Below, piece by piece: positions 36,305-44,576 of a DNA stretch of 56,262 nucleotides. The notes below the pieces were generated by a model that saw only the letters and a list, made by a program, of their open reading frames with translations, had not been told where the DNA came from and searched no databases. Within the stretch, counting starts at the first letter, position 1. Every line of letters starts with the position of its first letter. The stretch is from UBA995 sp035477115. GTDB taxonomy: Bacteria; Bacillota; Sulfobacillia; UBA995. The translations under genes were made by a program, and so were the position numbers. The stretch covers positions 1-56,262 of the forward strand of contig DATIKW010000014.1 in the NCBI GenBank assembly GCA_035477115.1, given 5' to 3'.

Positions 36305-37482
36305 GGTCGGGACTCCTTTCCTCCCGCTGTGAGCGGCGGGATGTCCAGGCGGGCGCCTACGGCCAGTAGTCTGGCCAGGCGGGCGGCGGCATCGCCCAGA
36401 AGGCGGTCGGCGTCGCCCATGGCCCGGTCCAACTCAATGGGACCGGGAACGGCGGGCAATATCGCATCGGGGCCGTCCTTATGGAGAGCCTGCTCCTCGG
36501 CTCCCACTCCCCCCACCAGCGCGACGACGGGAATGCCCCGGAGCCTGGCCAATCGGGCCACGGCCAGTGGCGCCTTGCCGCGCAGGGTCTGCCCATCCAT
36601 CTTGCCCTCGCCGGTGATCACGAGGCCGGCCCCGTCGAGGCGGCGCTCAAGCTGGGTTGTCTCCAGTACGATGTCGGCTCCGGGTCGGAGGGTGGCCCCC
36701 AGCAATGCGACCAGGCCCGCCCCCAGGCCCCCCGCGGCCCCACCGCCCGCGAGTTGCTCCACATTCATTCCCAGTTGTCTCCTGACGATCAAGGCGAAGT
36801 GGCCAAGCGCGGCATCTAACTGGGTGACGGCCGGCGGAGTCGCCCCTTTCTGGGGGCCGAACATGGCGGCTGCTCCCGAAGGACCGCACAGCAGGACATC
36901 CACATCGGCCGCCGCGATCAGGGTGACGTGCTTCAAGCGGGGATCGAGGCCGTGTAGGTCTAACCGGCGTAGCCGAAGCAGTTCTCTGCCGCCCGGCCCT
37001 ATGGGTCGGCCGGCCTCATCGAGCAGGGAGGCTCCCAGCGCCTGGGCGGCACCCGCACCCCCATCGACGGTGGCGCTGCCTCCGAGGCCGAGGATGATCT
37101 GCCGGCAACCGGCGTCGAGTGCCGCTCTCACCAGTTCGCCCGTACCATAGGAAGTCGTCACCAGCGGATCACGGCTCTGCGGCGGAACCAGCGTCAACCC
37201 GGAAGCGGCAGCCATTTCGAGCACGGCGGTGTCGCCCCCGGGCAATACGCCGAACCGGGCGGTCACCGTGTGGCCGAGCGGCCCGGTGACTTGTACTTCC
37301 CGGCGCTCCCCACCCGAAGCCAGGAGCATCGCCTCTACCGTGCCCTCGCCTCCATCCGCCACCGGGACGAGGTCGAGTTCCAGGCCGGCGAGGATCTGGG
37401 TCAGACCGCGGGCGATACAGCGGGCAGCCTGTGCTGGGCTGAGGCTGCCCTTGAAAGATCCGGGGGCGATGATGACTTTCAC
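36301..37482 (-). CDS. Glycerate kinase (GarK/GlxK type)
   Basis: 393 residues. It phosphorylates D-glycerate; members of this fold (GarK/GlxK) yield 2-phosphoglycerate for glycolysis. Typical signatures are IIAPGSFKGSLSPAQAA at the N-terminus, LVPVADGGEGTVEAM, LGLGGSATVDGGAGAAQALG and LVITGEGKMDGQTLRGKAPL. The gene follows the ROK kinase after 22 nt and overlaps the reductase gene, so the three are one transcript. Together with the reductase it would feed hydroxypyruvate (for example from serine) into central metabolism. Confidence 0.93.
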   Translation of the reverse strand: MKVIIAPGSFKGSLSPAQAARCIARGLTQILAGLELDLVPVADGGEGTVEAMLLASGGERREVQVTGPLGHTVTARFGVLPGGDTAVLEMAAASGLTLVPPQSRDPLVTTSYGTGELVRAALDAGCRQIILGLGGSATVDGGAGAAQALGASLLDEAGRPIGPGGRELLRLRRLDLHGLDPRLKHVTLIAAADVDVLLCGPSGAAAMFGPQKGATPPAVTQLDAALGHFALIVRRQLGMNVEQLAGGGAAGGLGAGLVALLGATLRPGADIVLETTQLERRLDGAGLVITGEGKMDGQTLRGKAPLAVARLARLRGIPVVALVGGVGAEEQALHKDGPDAILPAVPGPIELDRAMGDADRLLGDAAARLARLLAVGARLDIPPLTAGGKESRP

Positions 37483-37504
37483 TCGCCCGCCCTCCCCTGT
37501 CGCA

Positions 37505-38503
37505 CTAGTAGTATCCTAGCACCAGCGCGCCGGCACCCACCAGTACTCCCGTCTCCCGGAACTGGGCGGGGACGACGCTGACTGCCGCTCCCGGGGCCCT
37601 CAAGACGCGCTTGGCCAACTCCCCTCGGGCGGGTCCCAGCAGGTGCTCGCCCGCACCCGCCACTCCGCCCCCTACCACGATCTTCTCGGGGTTGAGGAGG
37701 TTGACGGCCCCCGCCAGGGCGATGCCGAGGTGGGTTCCCGCCCGGGTGAAGATGCCGCACGCATCGGGGTCGCCCTGGTCGGCGGCGACCGCCAGGAGGC
37801 GACAACTGACCGACGCCGGATCATCCCCGCATAACTCGCGCAGGGCCGATCGCGCGCCGCTTCGCCGGGCCCGCGCCAGGGCCTCCCGTCCCGCGGCGGC
37901 CAAGGCGGGACCGGCTGCCAGGGTCTCGAGACATCCGCGGTTGCCGCAAGTGCATTCCGAGCCGGCTTCGACCAGTGGGAGGTGGCCGATCTCTCCCGCC
38001 GTCCCCGACGCCCCCCGGATCACGCGACCGCCGAGGATGATACCGCCACCGATGCCCGTACCTACCCACACCCCGAGCAGATTGGCGCTCCCTCGCCCGG
38101 CCCCATAGAGCGCTTCAGCCAATGTGGCCAGGCGGGCGTCGTTGTCGGCGCTGACGGGCAGCCCCAGCCCCTGCTCCAGCACCATGCCAACATCGATGTC
38201 GGTCCATCCCAGATTCCCGGCCGAGAGGACCCTCCGCGCCCGGGGGTCTACCAGCCCGGCCACGCCGATGCCCACGCCGACGACTGGTCCAACCTCATTC
38301 CCCCGCTCGGTCAACAGGCGGCGACCGGCAGCGATCACTCGAAAAAGCACCTTCGCGGGATCGGCGGGGCCGGTCAGATCGAGGGCCCGCGGGTGATAGA
38401 GCTTCCCGGCTCCATCCACTAGCCCCACCGACAGATGCGAGGCGCCCAGGTCGATGGCTAGAGCCAGCCGGCCATCGTCAGGCGGAACCGTCATCGCCGG
38501 CAT
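37505..38503 (-). CDS. ROK family sugar kinase
   Basis: 332 residues from ATG 38503-38501, with GGGAGTGAG upstream; ATG 38494 is also possible. ROK proteins are glucokinases, N-acetylsugar kinases or repressors. This one starts directly with the ATP-binding LALAIDLGASHLSVGLVDG and has no helix-turn-helix, so it is a kinase rather than a repressor. The zinc motif is intact (CTCGNRGCLETLA), and GTGIGGGIILGGRV is present. The sugar is unknown, with glucose the first guess. It sits between pspC (28 nt) and glycerate kinase (22 nt). Confidence 0.9.
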   Translation of the reverse strand: MPAMTVPPDDGRLALAIDLGASHLSVGLVDGAGKLYHPRALDLTGPADPAKVLFRVIAAGRRLLTERGNEVGPVVGVGIGVAGLVDPRARRVLSAGNLGWTDIDVGMVLEQGLGLPVSADNDARLATLAEALYGAGRGSANLLGVWVGTGIGGGIILGGRVIRGASGTAGEIGHLPLVEAGSECTCGNRGCLETLAAGPALAAAGREALARARRSGARSALRELCGDDPASVSCRLLAVAADQGDPDACGIFTRAGTHLGIALAGAVNLLNPEKIVVGGGVAGAGEHLLGPARGELAKRVLRAPGAAVSVVPAQFRETGVLVGAGALVLGYY

Positions 38504-38531
38504 CGGGATACTCACTCCCGGGTGGGACGCG

Positions 38532-38717
38532 TCATCTGGCCGGTTCCTCGGGGATGATGATCCAGGCGACGACATAGAAGAGGATCCCCGCTCCCATCAG
38601 CCCGAACAAAGCCCAAGCCAGACGAATCAGCGTGGGATCTACCCCCAGATAGTCCCCCAACCCCCCGCACACGCCGCCCAGGACACGCTGGACCCTTGAA
38701 CGGTAAAGCTTCTTCAT
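38532..38717 (-). CDS. PspC domain membrane protein
   Basis: 61 residues: a basic N-terminus, the PspC signature (GGVCGGLGDYLGVDPTLIRL) and one membrane helix at about 35-55. GGAGGTGCGGGGGG precedes the ATG. PspC proteins belong to envelope or phage-shock stress responses and sense membrane damage. It heads the minus-strand operon with the ROK kinase and glycerate genes. In B. subtilis a PspC protein (YvlC) is encoded beside the DUF4097 protein YvlB; here the two are about 8 kb apart. Confidence 0.9.
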   Translation of the reverse strand: MKKLYRSRVQRVLGGVCGGLGDYLGVDPTLIRLAWALFGLMGAGILFYVVAWIIIPEEPAR

Positions 38718-38794
38718 TTTCCCCCCGCACCTCCGCGGACTGACTTCGCGATCGGCCTGCCTCCTCCTGCGCGGGGAGGGATGGGACGCGGGAA

Positions 38795-39769
38795 GTGGAA
38801 TCGATCGCGTCGATGGACCTGGAGGTGACGACCTCGCGAATTCTCATCTTCCATCCTGATCCGCGGGTTGCCGTGAAGTACGAGGAGTTGCTCAAGGGGC
38901 AAGCCGGGCTGACCTCAGTGACCTCGCATACGGAAAGCGAATTGGCCGAGCGGCTGCCCCAGGTCGACGTGGTGTTCGGCTGGAGGCTTCCCGCCCGTAC
39001 GCTGGCAGGCGCGCGCCACCTGCGCTTTGTACAGGTGATGAGCGCGGGGGTGGACGATCTCCTGCGCGACCCGGGTTTTGATCGTGCCATCCCCCTGGCC
39101 TGCGCTCGGGGCACCTACGGTCCGCTGATGGCGGAGTATGTTCTGGCCATGCTCCTGGCGGTGGAGAAGGATGTTCGCCGCCTGTTCCGACAGCAGCAAG
39201 AGCGGACATGGAAGTCCTTCCGGCCCGGGTACTTGCGCGGGAAGGTCCTGGGTCTGGCGGGACTCGGTTCCACCGTGCAACTCGCACGGGCTGCCGATGC
39301 GCTGGGCATGACAGTCCTCGGCTACCGGCGACAGCCCGAGCCGGTGGCGGGAATACGCGAGGTGTACGGGCCCGACCGGTTCATCCCCTTCCTCCGGGAA
39401 CTCGATTACCTGGTGCTCGCTCTGCCGCTCACCCCCGAGACCGAGGGATTCCTTGGCCTGCCTGAGTTCCGTCAGATGAAACCCTCGGCCTGGCTTATCA
39501 ACATCGGACGGGGCCGCGTCGTCCGCGAGCCGGAGCTGGTGGAAGCGTTGACTGCGCGCGTCATTCGGGGCGCAATCCTCGATGTGTTTGCCGAGGAGCC
39601 CCTGCCCGCCTCCAGCCCGCTCTGGACCCTGGACAACGCCGTGATTACCCCTCACTTGGCCGCTGCCAGCATTCCCGAAACCATGGTGGGATTGCTGCTG
39701 GAGAACCTCGATAACTGGCGGGCCGGACGGCCCCTGAAGGGACTGGTGGACCCGGACCGCGGATACTGA
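38795..39769 (+). CDS. D-2-hydroxyacid dehydrogenase
   Basis: 324 residues from GTG 38795; ATG 38813 is an in-frame alternative. It is an NAD(P)-dependent D-2-hydroxyacid dehydrogenase of the same superfamily as the gene at 35333 but clearly a different subgroup. The N-terminal domain has the pattern LRFVQVMSAGVDDLL, and the cofactor loop reads GLAGLGSTVQLARAADALGM with Ser-Thr where Gly or Ile is common. Catalytic Arg (IGRGRVVRE), Glu (FAEEPLP) and His (TPHLAAA) are kept. The substrate is unknown. The gene stands alone on the plus strand, divergent from pspC across 77 nt, and ends at the large palindrome. Confidence 0.88.
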   Translation: MESIASMDLEVTTSRILIFHPDPRVAVKYEELLKGQAGLTSVTSHTESELAERLPQVDVVFGWRLPARTLAGARHLRFVQVMSAGVDDLLRDPGFDRAIPLACARGTYGPLMAEYVLAMLLAVEKDVRRLFRQQQERTWKSFRPGYLRGKVLGLAGLGSTVQLARAADALGMTVLGYRRQPEPVAGIREVYGPDRFIPFLRELDYLVLALPLTPETEGFLGLPEFRQMKPSAWLINIGRGRVVREPELVEALTARVIRGAILDVFAEEPLPASSPLWTLDNAVITPHLAAASIPETMVGLLLENLDNWRAGRPLKGLVDPDRGY

Positions 39770-39776
39770 GCCAACG

Positions 39777-39811
39777 CATGTAGGGGCGGGTTCGGAACCC
39801 GCCCCTACATG
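39777..39811. repeat. 16-bp perfect palindrome (REP-like), bidirectional terminator
   Basis: The arms CATGTAGGGGCGGGTT (39777-39792) and AACCCGCCCCTACATG (39796-39811) are perfectly complementary around a CGG loop. It lies between two convergent genes, 8 nt after the dehydrogenase stop and 34 nt from the transporter stop. Palindromes with a TAGGGGCGGGTT arm are, to my memory, dispersed in several thermophilic and Gram-positive genomes. A half match occurs at 19683-19696. It would fold into a very stable hairpin in either transcript. Confidence 0.85.
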
Positions 39812-39844
39812 GCCACGCTCGACCATCTTGACCCGATAACCCGA

Positions 39845-41242
39845 CTAGCCGTGAAGCGCCAGCAGGTACGGCATGCCGATCCCGAGCAGCAGCGCCAGGA
39901 AGATGGCGCCGAAGATCAACCCGAGTAACCAGAAGTCCCTGCGCCCCACATAACCGCTGCCGTAGTACACGGGCGCGGGTCCGGTGGCGTAGGGGGTGAG
40001 GACGCCCATGAGACCCAGGGAATACGCCAGGAGCAGGGCGTAGGGTTTCAAGGGGAAGTCGGGGATGGCGGCGCCCACTCCCAGGAATACCGGGAGCAGG
40101 GCGACGGCATGAGCGGTGATGCTGGCGAACATGTAGTGCACGATGAAGAAGATGGCCACGAGAATGCCCGCCATCAGGATTACGGGCACGCCGCCCAGCG
40201 CCGCAGCCACCCCATCCGCGAACCAGGCGACGAAGCCAACCCGGCTCAATCCCCCGGCCATGGCCACCAGGGTCGCGAACCACACCAGGGCGTTCCATGC
40301 CGGACGGTTCCCAAGCACGTCATCCCAGGTGACAACCCGGGTCAGGAGCATGAGCGCGAAGGCTACCAGCGCGACGGTCGTGGCGTTGATCTGGTCCCGG
40401 GCGAAGATCCACAGCCCCAGCGCCAGCAAGGCCAAGACTAACATGGTGATCTCGCGGACGCTCAGCCGGCCGAGTTTCTGCAACTCCTTGCCCGCCCAGG
40501 TTGGAACCTCTTCGCTGGCCTTGATGATCGGGGGATACAGCTTGTAGATGATCAGCGGGAGCGTGGCGATCAACAGGAGCCCTATCGGCAGGAACCCGAC
40601 GAACCACTCGGACCAGGTGATATTCAGTCCTATGGTCTCGGCGATCAGCCCTACGGCCAGTACGTTGGGGGCAAGTCCCGTCAGGAACATGGAACTGGTC
40701 ACGGCCTGTCCCGCAAAAGCCGTCCACATGATGTACGAGCCCATCTTGCGGGACGTCTCCCCCGGCTCCGAGCCGTATAGCGTGGGGATATTGCGGGCGA
40801 CCGGGTAGATGGTCCCGCCGCTCCTGGCGGTGTTTGACGGCATGAAGGGCGCCAGCGCCAGATCGGAGAGGGTCGTGGCATACCCCAGGCCTAGCGTCCG
40901 CCGGCCGAGCAGCTTGACCAGCCCGAGCGACACCCGCCTGCCGAGGCCCGTCCTCTCGTAGCCCAGGGCGAACATGAAGGCCACGAAGATCAACCACACC
41001 GTCAGGTCGGTGAAACCGGAGAGGGCCCACCGGATCGCATCTCCTGGTTTCGCCTCGACGAGACCGGCCGCCGCCGCCAACGTCACGCCGGCCAACCCGA
41101 CCACTGCTCCCGGGAAAGGCTCGAGGACCAGGGCTGCCACAACTGCGGCAAACAGGGCGAAGAACTGCCAGGCCGCGGGAGTCAGCCCGGCGGGAACGGG
41201 GATGATGAGGATGATGACGCCGATCGCCAGAGGAACTAACAT
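39845..41242 (-). CDS. DASS (SLC13) family anion/dicarboxylate transporter
   Basis: 465 residues with about 12 membrane helices. Proteins of this family carry di- or tricarboxylates, hydroxyacids or sulfate, by Na+ symport or by antiport. The first substrate-site motif is PSNTARSGG (S136-N137-T138), and its mirror in the second half is TPYATGPAPVYYGSGY, typical of the CitT/YflS/SodiT1 branch rather than of sulfate carriers. A malate, citrate, tartrate or 2-oxoglutarate type substrate is therefore likely. It lies downstream of larA on the same strand after 167 nt, in a hydroxyacid gene block. Confidence 0.9.
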   Translation of the reverse strand: MLVPLAIGVIILIIPVPAGLTPAAWQFFALFAAVVAALVLEPFPGAVVGLAGVTLAAAAGLVEAKPGDAIRWALSGFTDLTVWLIFVAFMFALGYERTGLGRRVSLGLVKLLGRRTLGLGYATTLSDLALAPFMPSNTARSGGTIYPVARNIPTLYGSEPGETSRKMGSYIMWTAFAGQAVTSSMFLTGLAPNVLAVGLIAETIGLNITWSEWFVGFLPIGLLLIATLPLIIYKLYPPIIKASEEVPTWAGKELQKLGRLSVREITMLVLALLALGLWIFARDQINATTVALVAFALMLLTRVVTWDDVLGNRPAWNALVWFATLVAMAGGLSRVGFVAWFADGVAAALGGVPVILMAGILVAIFFIVHYMFASITAHAVALLPVFLGVGAAIPDFPLKPYALLLAYSLGLMGVLTPYATGPAPVYYGSGYVGRRDFWLLGLIFGAIFLALLLGIGMPYLLALHG

Positions 41243-41292
41243 ACGCCACCAGGTCTTGATCGCAGACGCCTCCCTTGGGATGGGTTTGTGCC

Positions 41293-41312
41293 CTCGAGGC
41301 GGCTCCCTCGAG
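41293..41312. repeat. Inverted repeat CTCGAGG-N6-CCTCGAG in the transporter leader
   Basis: 7-bp perfect arms at 41293-41299 and 41306-41312 around CGGCTC. It is 51-70 nt upstream of the transporter start in the gap 41243-41409. It can be an operator or a leader hairpin. I see no convincing -35/-10 pair on the minus strand here. Confidence 0.45.
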
Positions 41313-41409
41313 TGCCATCCTTCACAATAACTTTAGACGAACTGGGCAACTATTCCTCCCTTGCGTCGGACCGTGGAGGGCAACCGAGCATTCGTCGAAA
41401 GGTCCGCGC

Positions 41410-42651
41410 TCAGTTCACCGCGGGTAAGGTGCTGCCGGCATAGGGCATGAGGATGACCCGGGCATCGTTCCCCTGGTCGCGCAGCGCGGCGTCAAGGGCA
41501 GCTTGCGCCGTGCCGAACGGCTCCATCCATAGCTGCCGGACCATGGTCTCCGGGAGATCGGAGACGAGGAAGATACGCGATTCCAGGGCAACGCGGGCGA
41601 TGGCGGCCGCCTTGTGCCCGCCGAGCTGGAACTGGCGGCGGATGCGCTCGACCACCGCGGCCGGCGAGGCGGCGGCGGCGATCCACTCCTCGAATATCCG
41701 TTCGCCGAAACCCTCAGCGCAGGAGGCCACCAGGACGATCACCCCGCCGGGCTTCACGGCCTGGGCGGCGTTGTCCAGGGCTTTCTGAGCCTGGTACACA
41801 TTCAGATCTTTGGGATGTCCCCCGGGGCTGGCCACCACGATGGCGGCCCGCTCGGGGATCATCACCTTGAACAGGCGGTCCGCCAGTCCACACCCATGGC
41901 GGTGGGCGGCGATGACCTGTCCGGCGACCGCGCTCACTACCGTCTTGGAGTCGTCCAGGATGACGTTGAGGATGAAGTCGATGCCGACCAGAGCCGCGGC
42001 TTCTTCAATGTCATCGCGGACCGGGTTGCCGTCAAGCCGCCCGGGCGCGGCCCCCGGTTCCAGCATCAGCGAGTGATTGGCCTCGATGGTGGCCCTGCCA
42101 CAAACGCCAGGGACCAGCGACTTGCTACCGCCGCTGTAGCCGGCGAAATAATGGGGGTCGATGTTGGCGAGGGCCACGCGGACATCGGCTTCGACCACGG
42201 TCCGGAATACATCAACCGGCGTGCCGCGCCGGGTCGTACCCACCCTGATCACGTCGTCCGGGTCGGAATCGATGCATCGTAGGCGGTCATACATCGGTTC
42301 TCCGGCCAGCTTCTGCCTTTCCTCGGGGGTATGCGCCCGATGGATCCCCAGGCCGAACACCACGGTCACGTCGCCGAGGTCGATTCCCGCCGCGTCGAGT
42401 TCGGCGATCACTTCCGGCAGCATCAGGTGGGTCGGGCAGGGGCGGGTGATGTCGCTGGCCAAGATGGCCAGCTTCTGGCCAGGTCTCACGAGTTCCCGCA
42501 ACCGGGGCGAGCCGATGGGCGCCGCCATCGCCCTGCGCACTACGGCCCGCGCATCTCCCGCAGCCGGAACCGTGCCGGTGTGCAGCGTACAGAGGACCCG
42601 TTCGGCGTCCAACGCTAGTTTGATCTTGCCTTTGCCGAATCCCAATTCCAC
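41410..42651 (-). CDS. larA: Nickel-pincer-dependent 2-hydroxyacid racemase, LarA family
   Basis: 413 residues. LarA enzymes use a nickel-pincer nucleotide bound to a lysine to racemise or epimerise 2-hydroxyacids. Key residues align by spacing with Lactiplantibacillus LarA as I remember it (H108, H174, K184, H200): here H104 in GIHRAHTPEE, H167 in DPHYFAGYSGGSK, K177 in the same motif and H193 in EANH; the 10- and 16-residue intervals around the lysine are identical. SDITRPCP is the usual N-terminal motif. The cofactor genes larB, larC and larE are not in this window. The family also works on malate and other acids, so lactate is not certain. Confidence 0.88.
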   Translation of the reverse strand: MELGFGKGKIKLALDAERVLCTLHTGTVPAAGDARAVVRRAMAAPIGSPRLRELVRPGQKLAILASDITRPCPTHLMLPEVIAELDAAGIDLGDVTVVFGLGIHRAHTPEERQKLAGEPMYDRLRCIDSDPDDVIRVGTTRRGTPVDVFRTVVEADVRVALANIDPHYFAGYSGGSKSLVPGVCGRATIEANHSLMLEPGAAPGRLDGNPVRDDIEEAAALVGIDFILNVILDDSKTVVSAVAGQVIAAHRHGCGLADRLFKVMIPERAAIVVASPGGHPKDLNVYQAQKALDNAAQAVKPGGVIVLVASCAEGFGERIFEEWIAAAASPAAVVERIRRQFQLGGHKAAAIARVALESRIFLVSDLPETMVRQLWMEPFGTAQAALDAALRDQGNDARVILMPYAGSTLPAVN

Positions 42652-42817
42652 GTCCAGTTCCTCCGACCTCCCGTCGCCCCGCGCTCACCGTGCGGGCATG
42701 GGGGTTACATCACAAATCCCTTCGTCCTCGCAGGCGGCGGCACCTCCCGGCCGGTCGCCCCTTTCGCTCCCGCGAATCCGTCCCCACCCCTGCGTTCGTC
42801 TCGCCCCGTTCGCTTCC

Positions 42818-42846
42818 TTGACAGGGTCATGCCGGTCCACTAGAAT
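42818..42846 (+). promoter_or_regulatory. Strong sigma-A promoter of rplM-rpsI
   Basis: TTGACA (42818-42823) and TAGAAT (42841-42846) with a 17-nt spacer. The start site near 42853 leaves only about 23 nt of leader before the rplM TTG. The 42652-42817 stretch upstream has no gene that I can support. Confidence 0.88.
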
Positions 42847-42875
42847 GGTCGTGTGTGCAAGAGGGGGATTGGCGC

Positions 42876-43307
42876 TTGAGGACGACCTACATGGCCTGCC
42901 CGGCGGACATTAAACGAGAATGGTACGTAGTCGATGCGAGCAACAGGCCGCTCGGACGGCTGGCTAGTCAGGTTGCCGCGGTGCTACGGGGGAAACACAA
43001 GCCGACCTTCACCCCGTTCCTTGACACCGGCGACCATGTAATCGTGGTCAACGCGGAGAAGGTCGCGCTCACCGGCCGTAAGCTCGATCAGAAGTTTCAC
43101 TTCCGCCACTCCGGATACCCGGGTGGAGCCCGCTTCACAAGCTATCGCCGCTTGTTGGCCGAGCATCCGGATCGGGTGATCGAACTCGCGGTGAGAGGGA
43201 TGCTCCCCCATAATCGCCTGGGTCGCGCCATGGCCCGTAAGTTGAAGGTGTACCGGGGGCCGGTTCACCCCCACGAAGCCCAGAAGCCGCAGCCACTCGG
43301 AGGGTAA
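42876..43307 (+). CDS. rplM: 50S ribosomal protein L13
   Basis: 143 residues from TTG 42876, which restores the family start Met-Arg-Thr-Thr-Tyr-Met and has GAGGGGG 8 nt before it. L13 binds 23S rRNA early in 50S assembly. Core motifs are WYVVDASNRPLGRLAS, LRGKHKPTFTPFLDTGDHV, FRHSGYPGG and VRGMLPHNRLGR. rpsI follows after 1 nt, the standard pairing. The leader is too short for the structured L13 autoregulatory leader described in Bacillota. Confidence 0.98.
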   Translation: MRTTYMACPADIKREWYVVDASNRPLGRLASQVAAVLRGKHKPTFTPFLDTGDHVIVVNAEKVALTGRKLDQKFHFRHSGYPGGARFTSYRRLLAEHPDRVIELAVRGMLPHNRLGRAMARKLKVYRGPVHPHEAQKPQPLGG

Positions 43308-43308
43308 C

Positions 43309-43707
43309 ATGCCGGATATTGAGGGTTATTTCTATGCGACCGGCCGACGCAAAGCGGCGGTCGCCCGCATCAGGTTAGCCCCCGGCCGGGGTGATCTGTC
43401 GATCAACGGCCGGTCATTGGAGCAGTACTTCCCCAGCCCGGCGCTGCAAGCGGTCATCAGGTCGCCGCTGCGGCTGACGGACGCCGAGGGCAAATACGAC
43501 GTGTTGGCTGCCGTTGCCGGCGGTGGCGTGGCGGGCCAGGCCGGCGCCGTCCGCCTCGGCATTGCGCGCGCCCTACTGAAGGTCGATGCGGGGCTAAGGA
43601 CCTCCCTCAAGAAGGAAGGGTTCTTGACCCGAGACCCGCGCGTCAAGGAGAGGCGCAAGTACGGACTGAAGAAAGCCCGCAAGGCGCCCCAGTTCAGCAA
43701 GAGATAA
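43309..43707 (+). CDS. rpsI: 30S ribosomal protein S9
   Basis: 132 residues. S9 lies in the 30S head and its basic C-terminal tail reaches the P-site tRNA. Motifs are YFYATGRRKAAVARIRLAPG, VAGGGVAGQAGAVRLGIARA and the tail KKARKAPQFSKR ending in Lys-Arg. It is co-transcribed with rplM. Confidence 0.98.
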   Translation: MPDIEGYFYATGRRKAAVARIRLAPGRGDLSINGRSLEQYFPSPALQAVIRSPLRLTDAEGKYDVLAAVAGGGVAGQAGAVRLGIARALLKVDAGLRTSLKKEGFLTRDPRVKERRKYGLKKARKAPQFSKR

Positions 43708-43770
43708 ACTCGGTCGCCCTGTCCTGATCCCCGCCGTCCCCGGCATATGGGTTGATGGTGGGGATTAGCT

Positions 43771-44472
43771 TTGCTGCGACCGCGCTGGGTGCTGGCGATC
43801 CTGATGGCGGCTTGCCTTGCCGGCTGGCTGTTCCCGCCCATAGAACCCGCGATCCCTCCGGTGATCCCGGTGACCGCCTGGTTGGCCGAACAGGGGGTTG
43901 TGCTGGATCCTGGCCACGGCGGATACGATCCAGGCGTGGTGGGTCCGAGGGGCGAACGGGAAGAGGAAATCGCCCTGGACATCACCTTGCGCGTGAGAGA
44001 CCTGCTGGTGGCGGCGGGAGTTGAGGTGTGGCTGACGCGCACGACCGATGAAGACCTGGTGGACGCGGACGAGGCTGCTCGGCTGAGATCGCGTAAACGT
44101 GCCGACCTCTCCGCGAGACTCCGGCTGGTCCAGCGCGTCGCGCCCGCTGCTTTCGTCAGCATTCACGTGAACAGCTTCCCTTCACCCCGGTGGTGGGGTC
44201 CCCAGACCTTCTTCAATCCCGATGGTAATCCGGCGAATGCCCGGCTGGCGGCGACCATACAGGAAAACCTCCGGAGGATCGCACCCGCAACCGATCGACA
44301 GCCGGCCCCCCACCAGGGCTTGTTCCTGCTCCAGAACATCCCTTTCCCCGCGGTCACCGTGGAAGTTGGCTTCGTATCTAACCCCGCCGAAGCCCGACGC
44401 CTGATGACCAAGGAGCATCGCCAGGCGCTGGCGTGGGCGATCTTCGCCGGTGTCGTCCGCTTCCTTCAGTAA
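43771..44472 (+). CDS. cwlD: N-acetylmuramoyl-L-alanine amidase, CwlD-like
   Basis: 233 residues from TTG 43771 with an N-terminal signal or anchor (about 4-18). Amidase_3 enzymes cut the bond between muramic acid and the stem peptide. Zinc ligands and the catalytic Glu are recognisable in VLDPGHGGYDPG, REEEIALDIT, FVSIHVNSFPS and VTVEVGFVSNP. A small domain without added wall-binding modules placed right after rplM-rpsI is the setting of B. subtilis CwlD, which makes muramic-delta-lactam in the spore cortex. That hints at sporulation, but other amidases share the fold. Confidence 0.88.
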   Translation: MLRPRWVLAILMAACLAGWLFPPIEPAIPPVIPVTAWLAEQGVVLDPGHGGYDPGVVGPRGEREEEIALDITLRVRDLLVAAGVEVWLTRTTDEDLVDADEAARLRSRKRADLSARLRLVQRVAPAAFVSIHVNSFPSPRWWGPQTFFNPDGNPANARLAATIQENLRRIAPATDRQPAPHQGLFLLQNIPFPAVTVEVGFVSNPAEARRLMTKEHRQALAWAIFAGVVRFLQ

Positions 44473-44480
44473 TCAGTGAT

Positions 44481-44495
44481 CGCCGCTCAGCGGCG
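44481..44495. terminator. Hairpin CGCCGC-TCA-GCGGCG after cwlD
   Basis: Perfect 6-bp stem with a three-base loop, 8 nt after the cwlD stop. There is no T-tract. It probably marks the end of the rplM-rpsI-cwlD transcript. Confidence 0.5.
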
Positions 44496-44576
44496 CCCCG
44501 GGATGGCCCGGCCAGGCAGAGGCCACAATAGGCAGACCGACGCAATTCCTTTCCCTCCGGGGAGGATCTGGGACGC

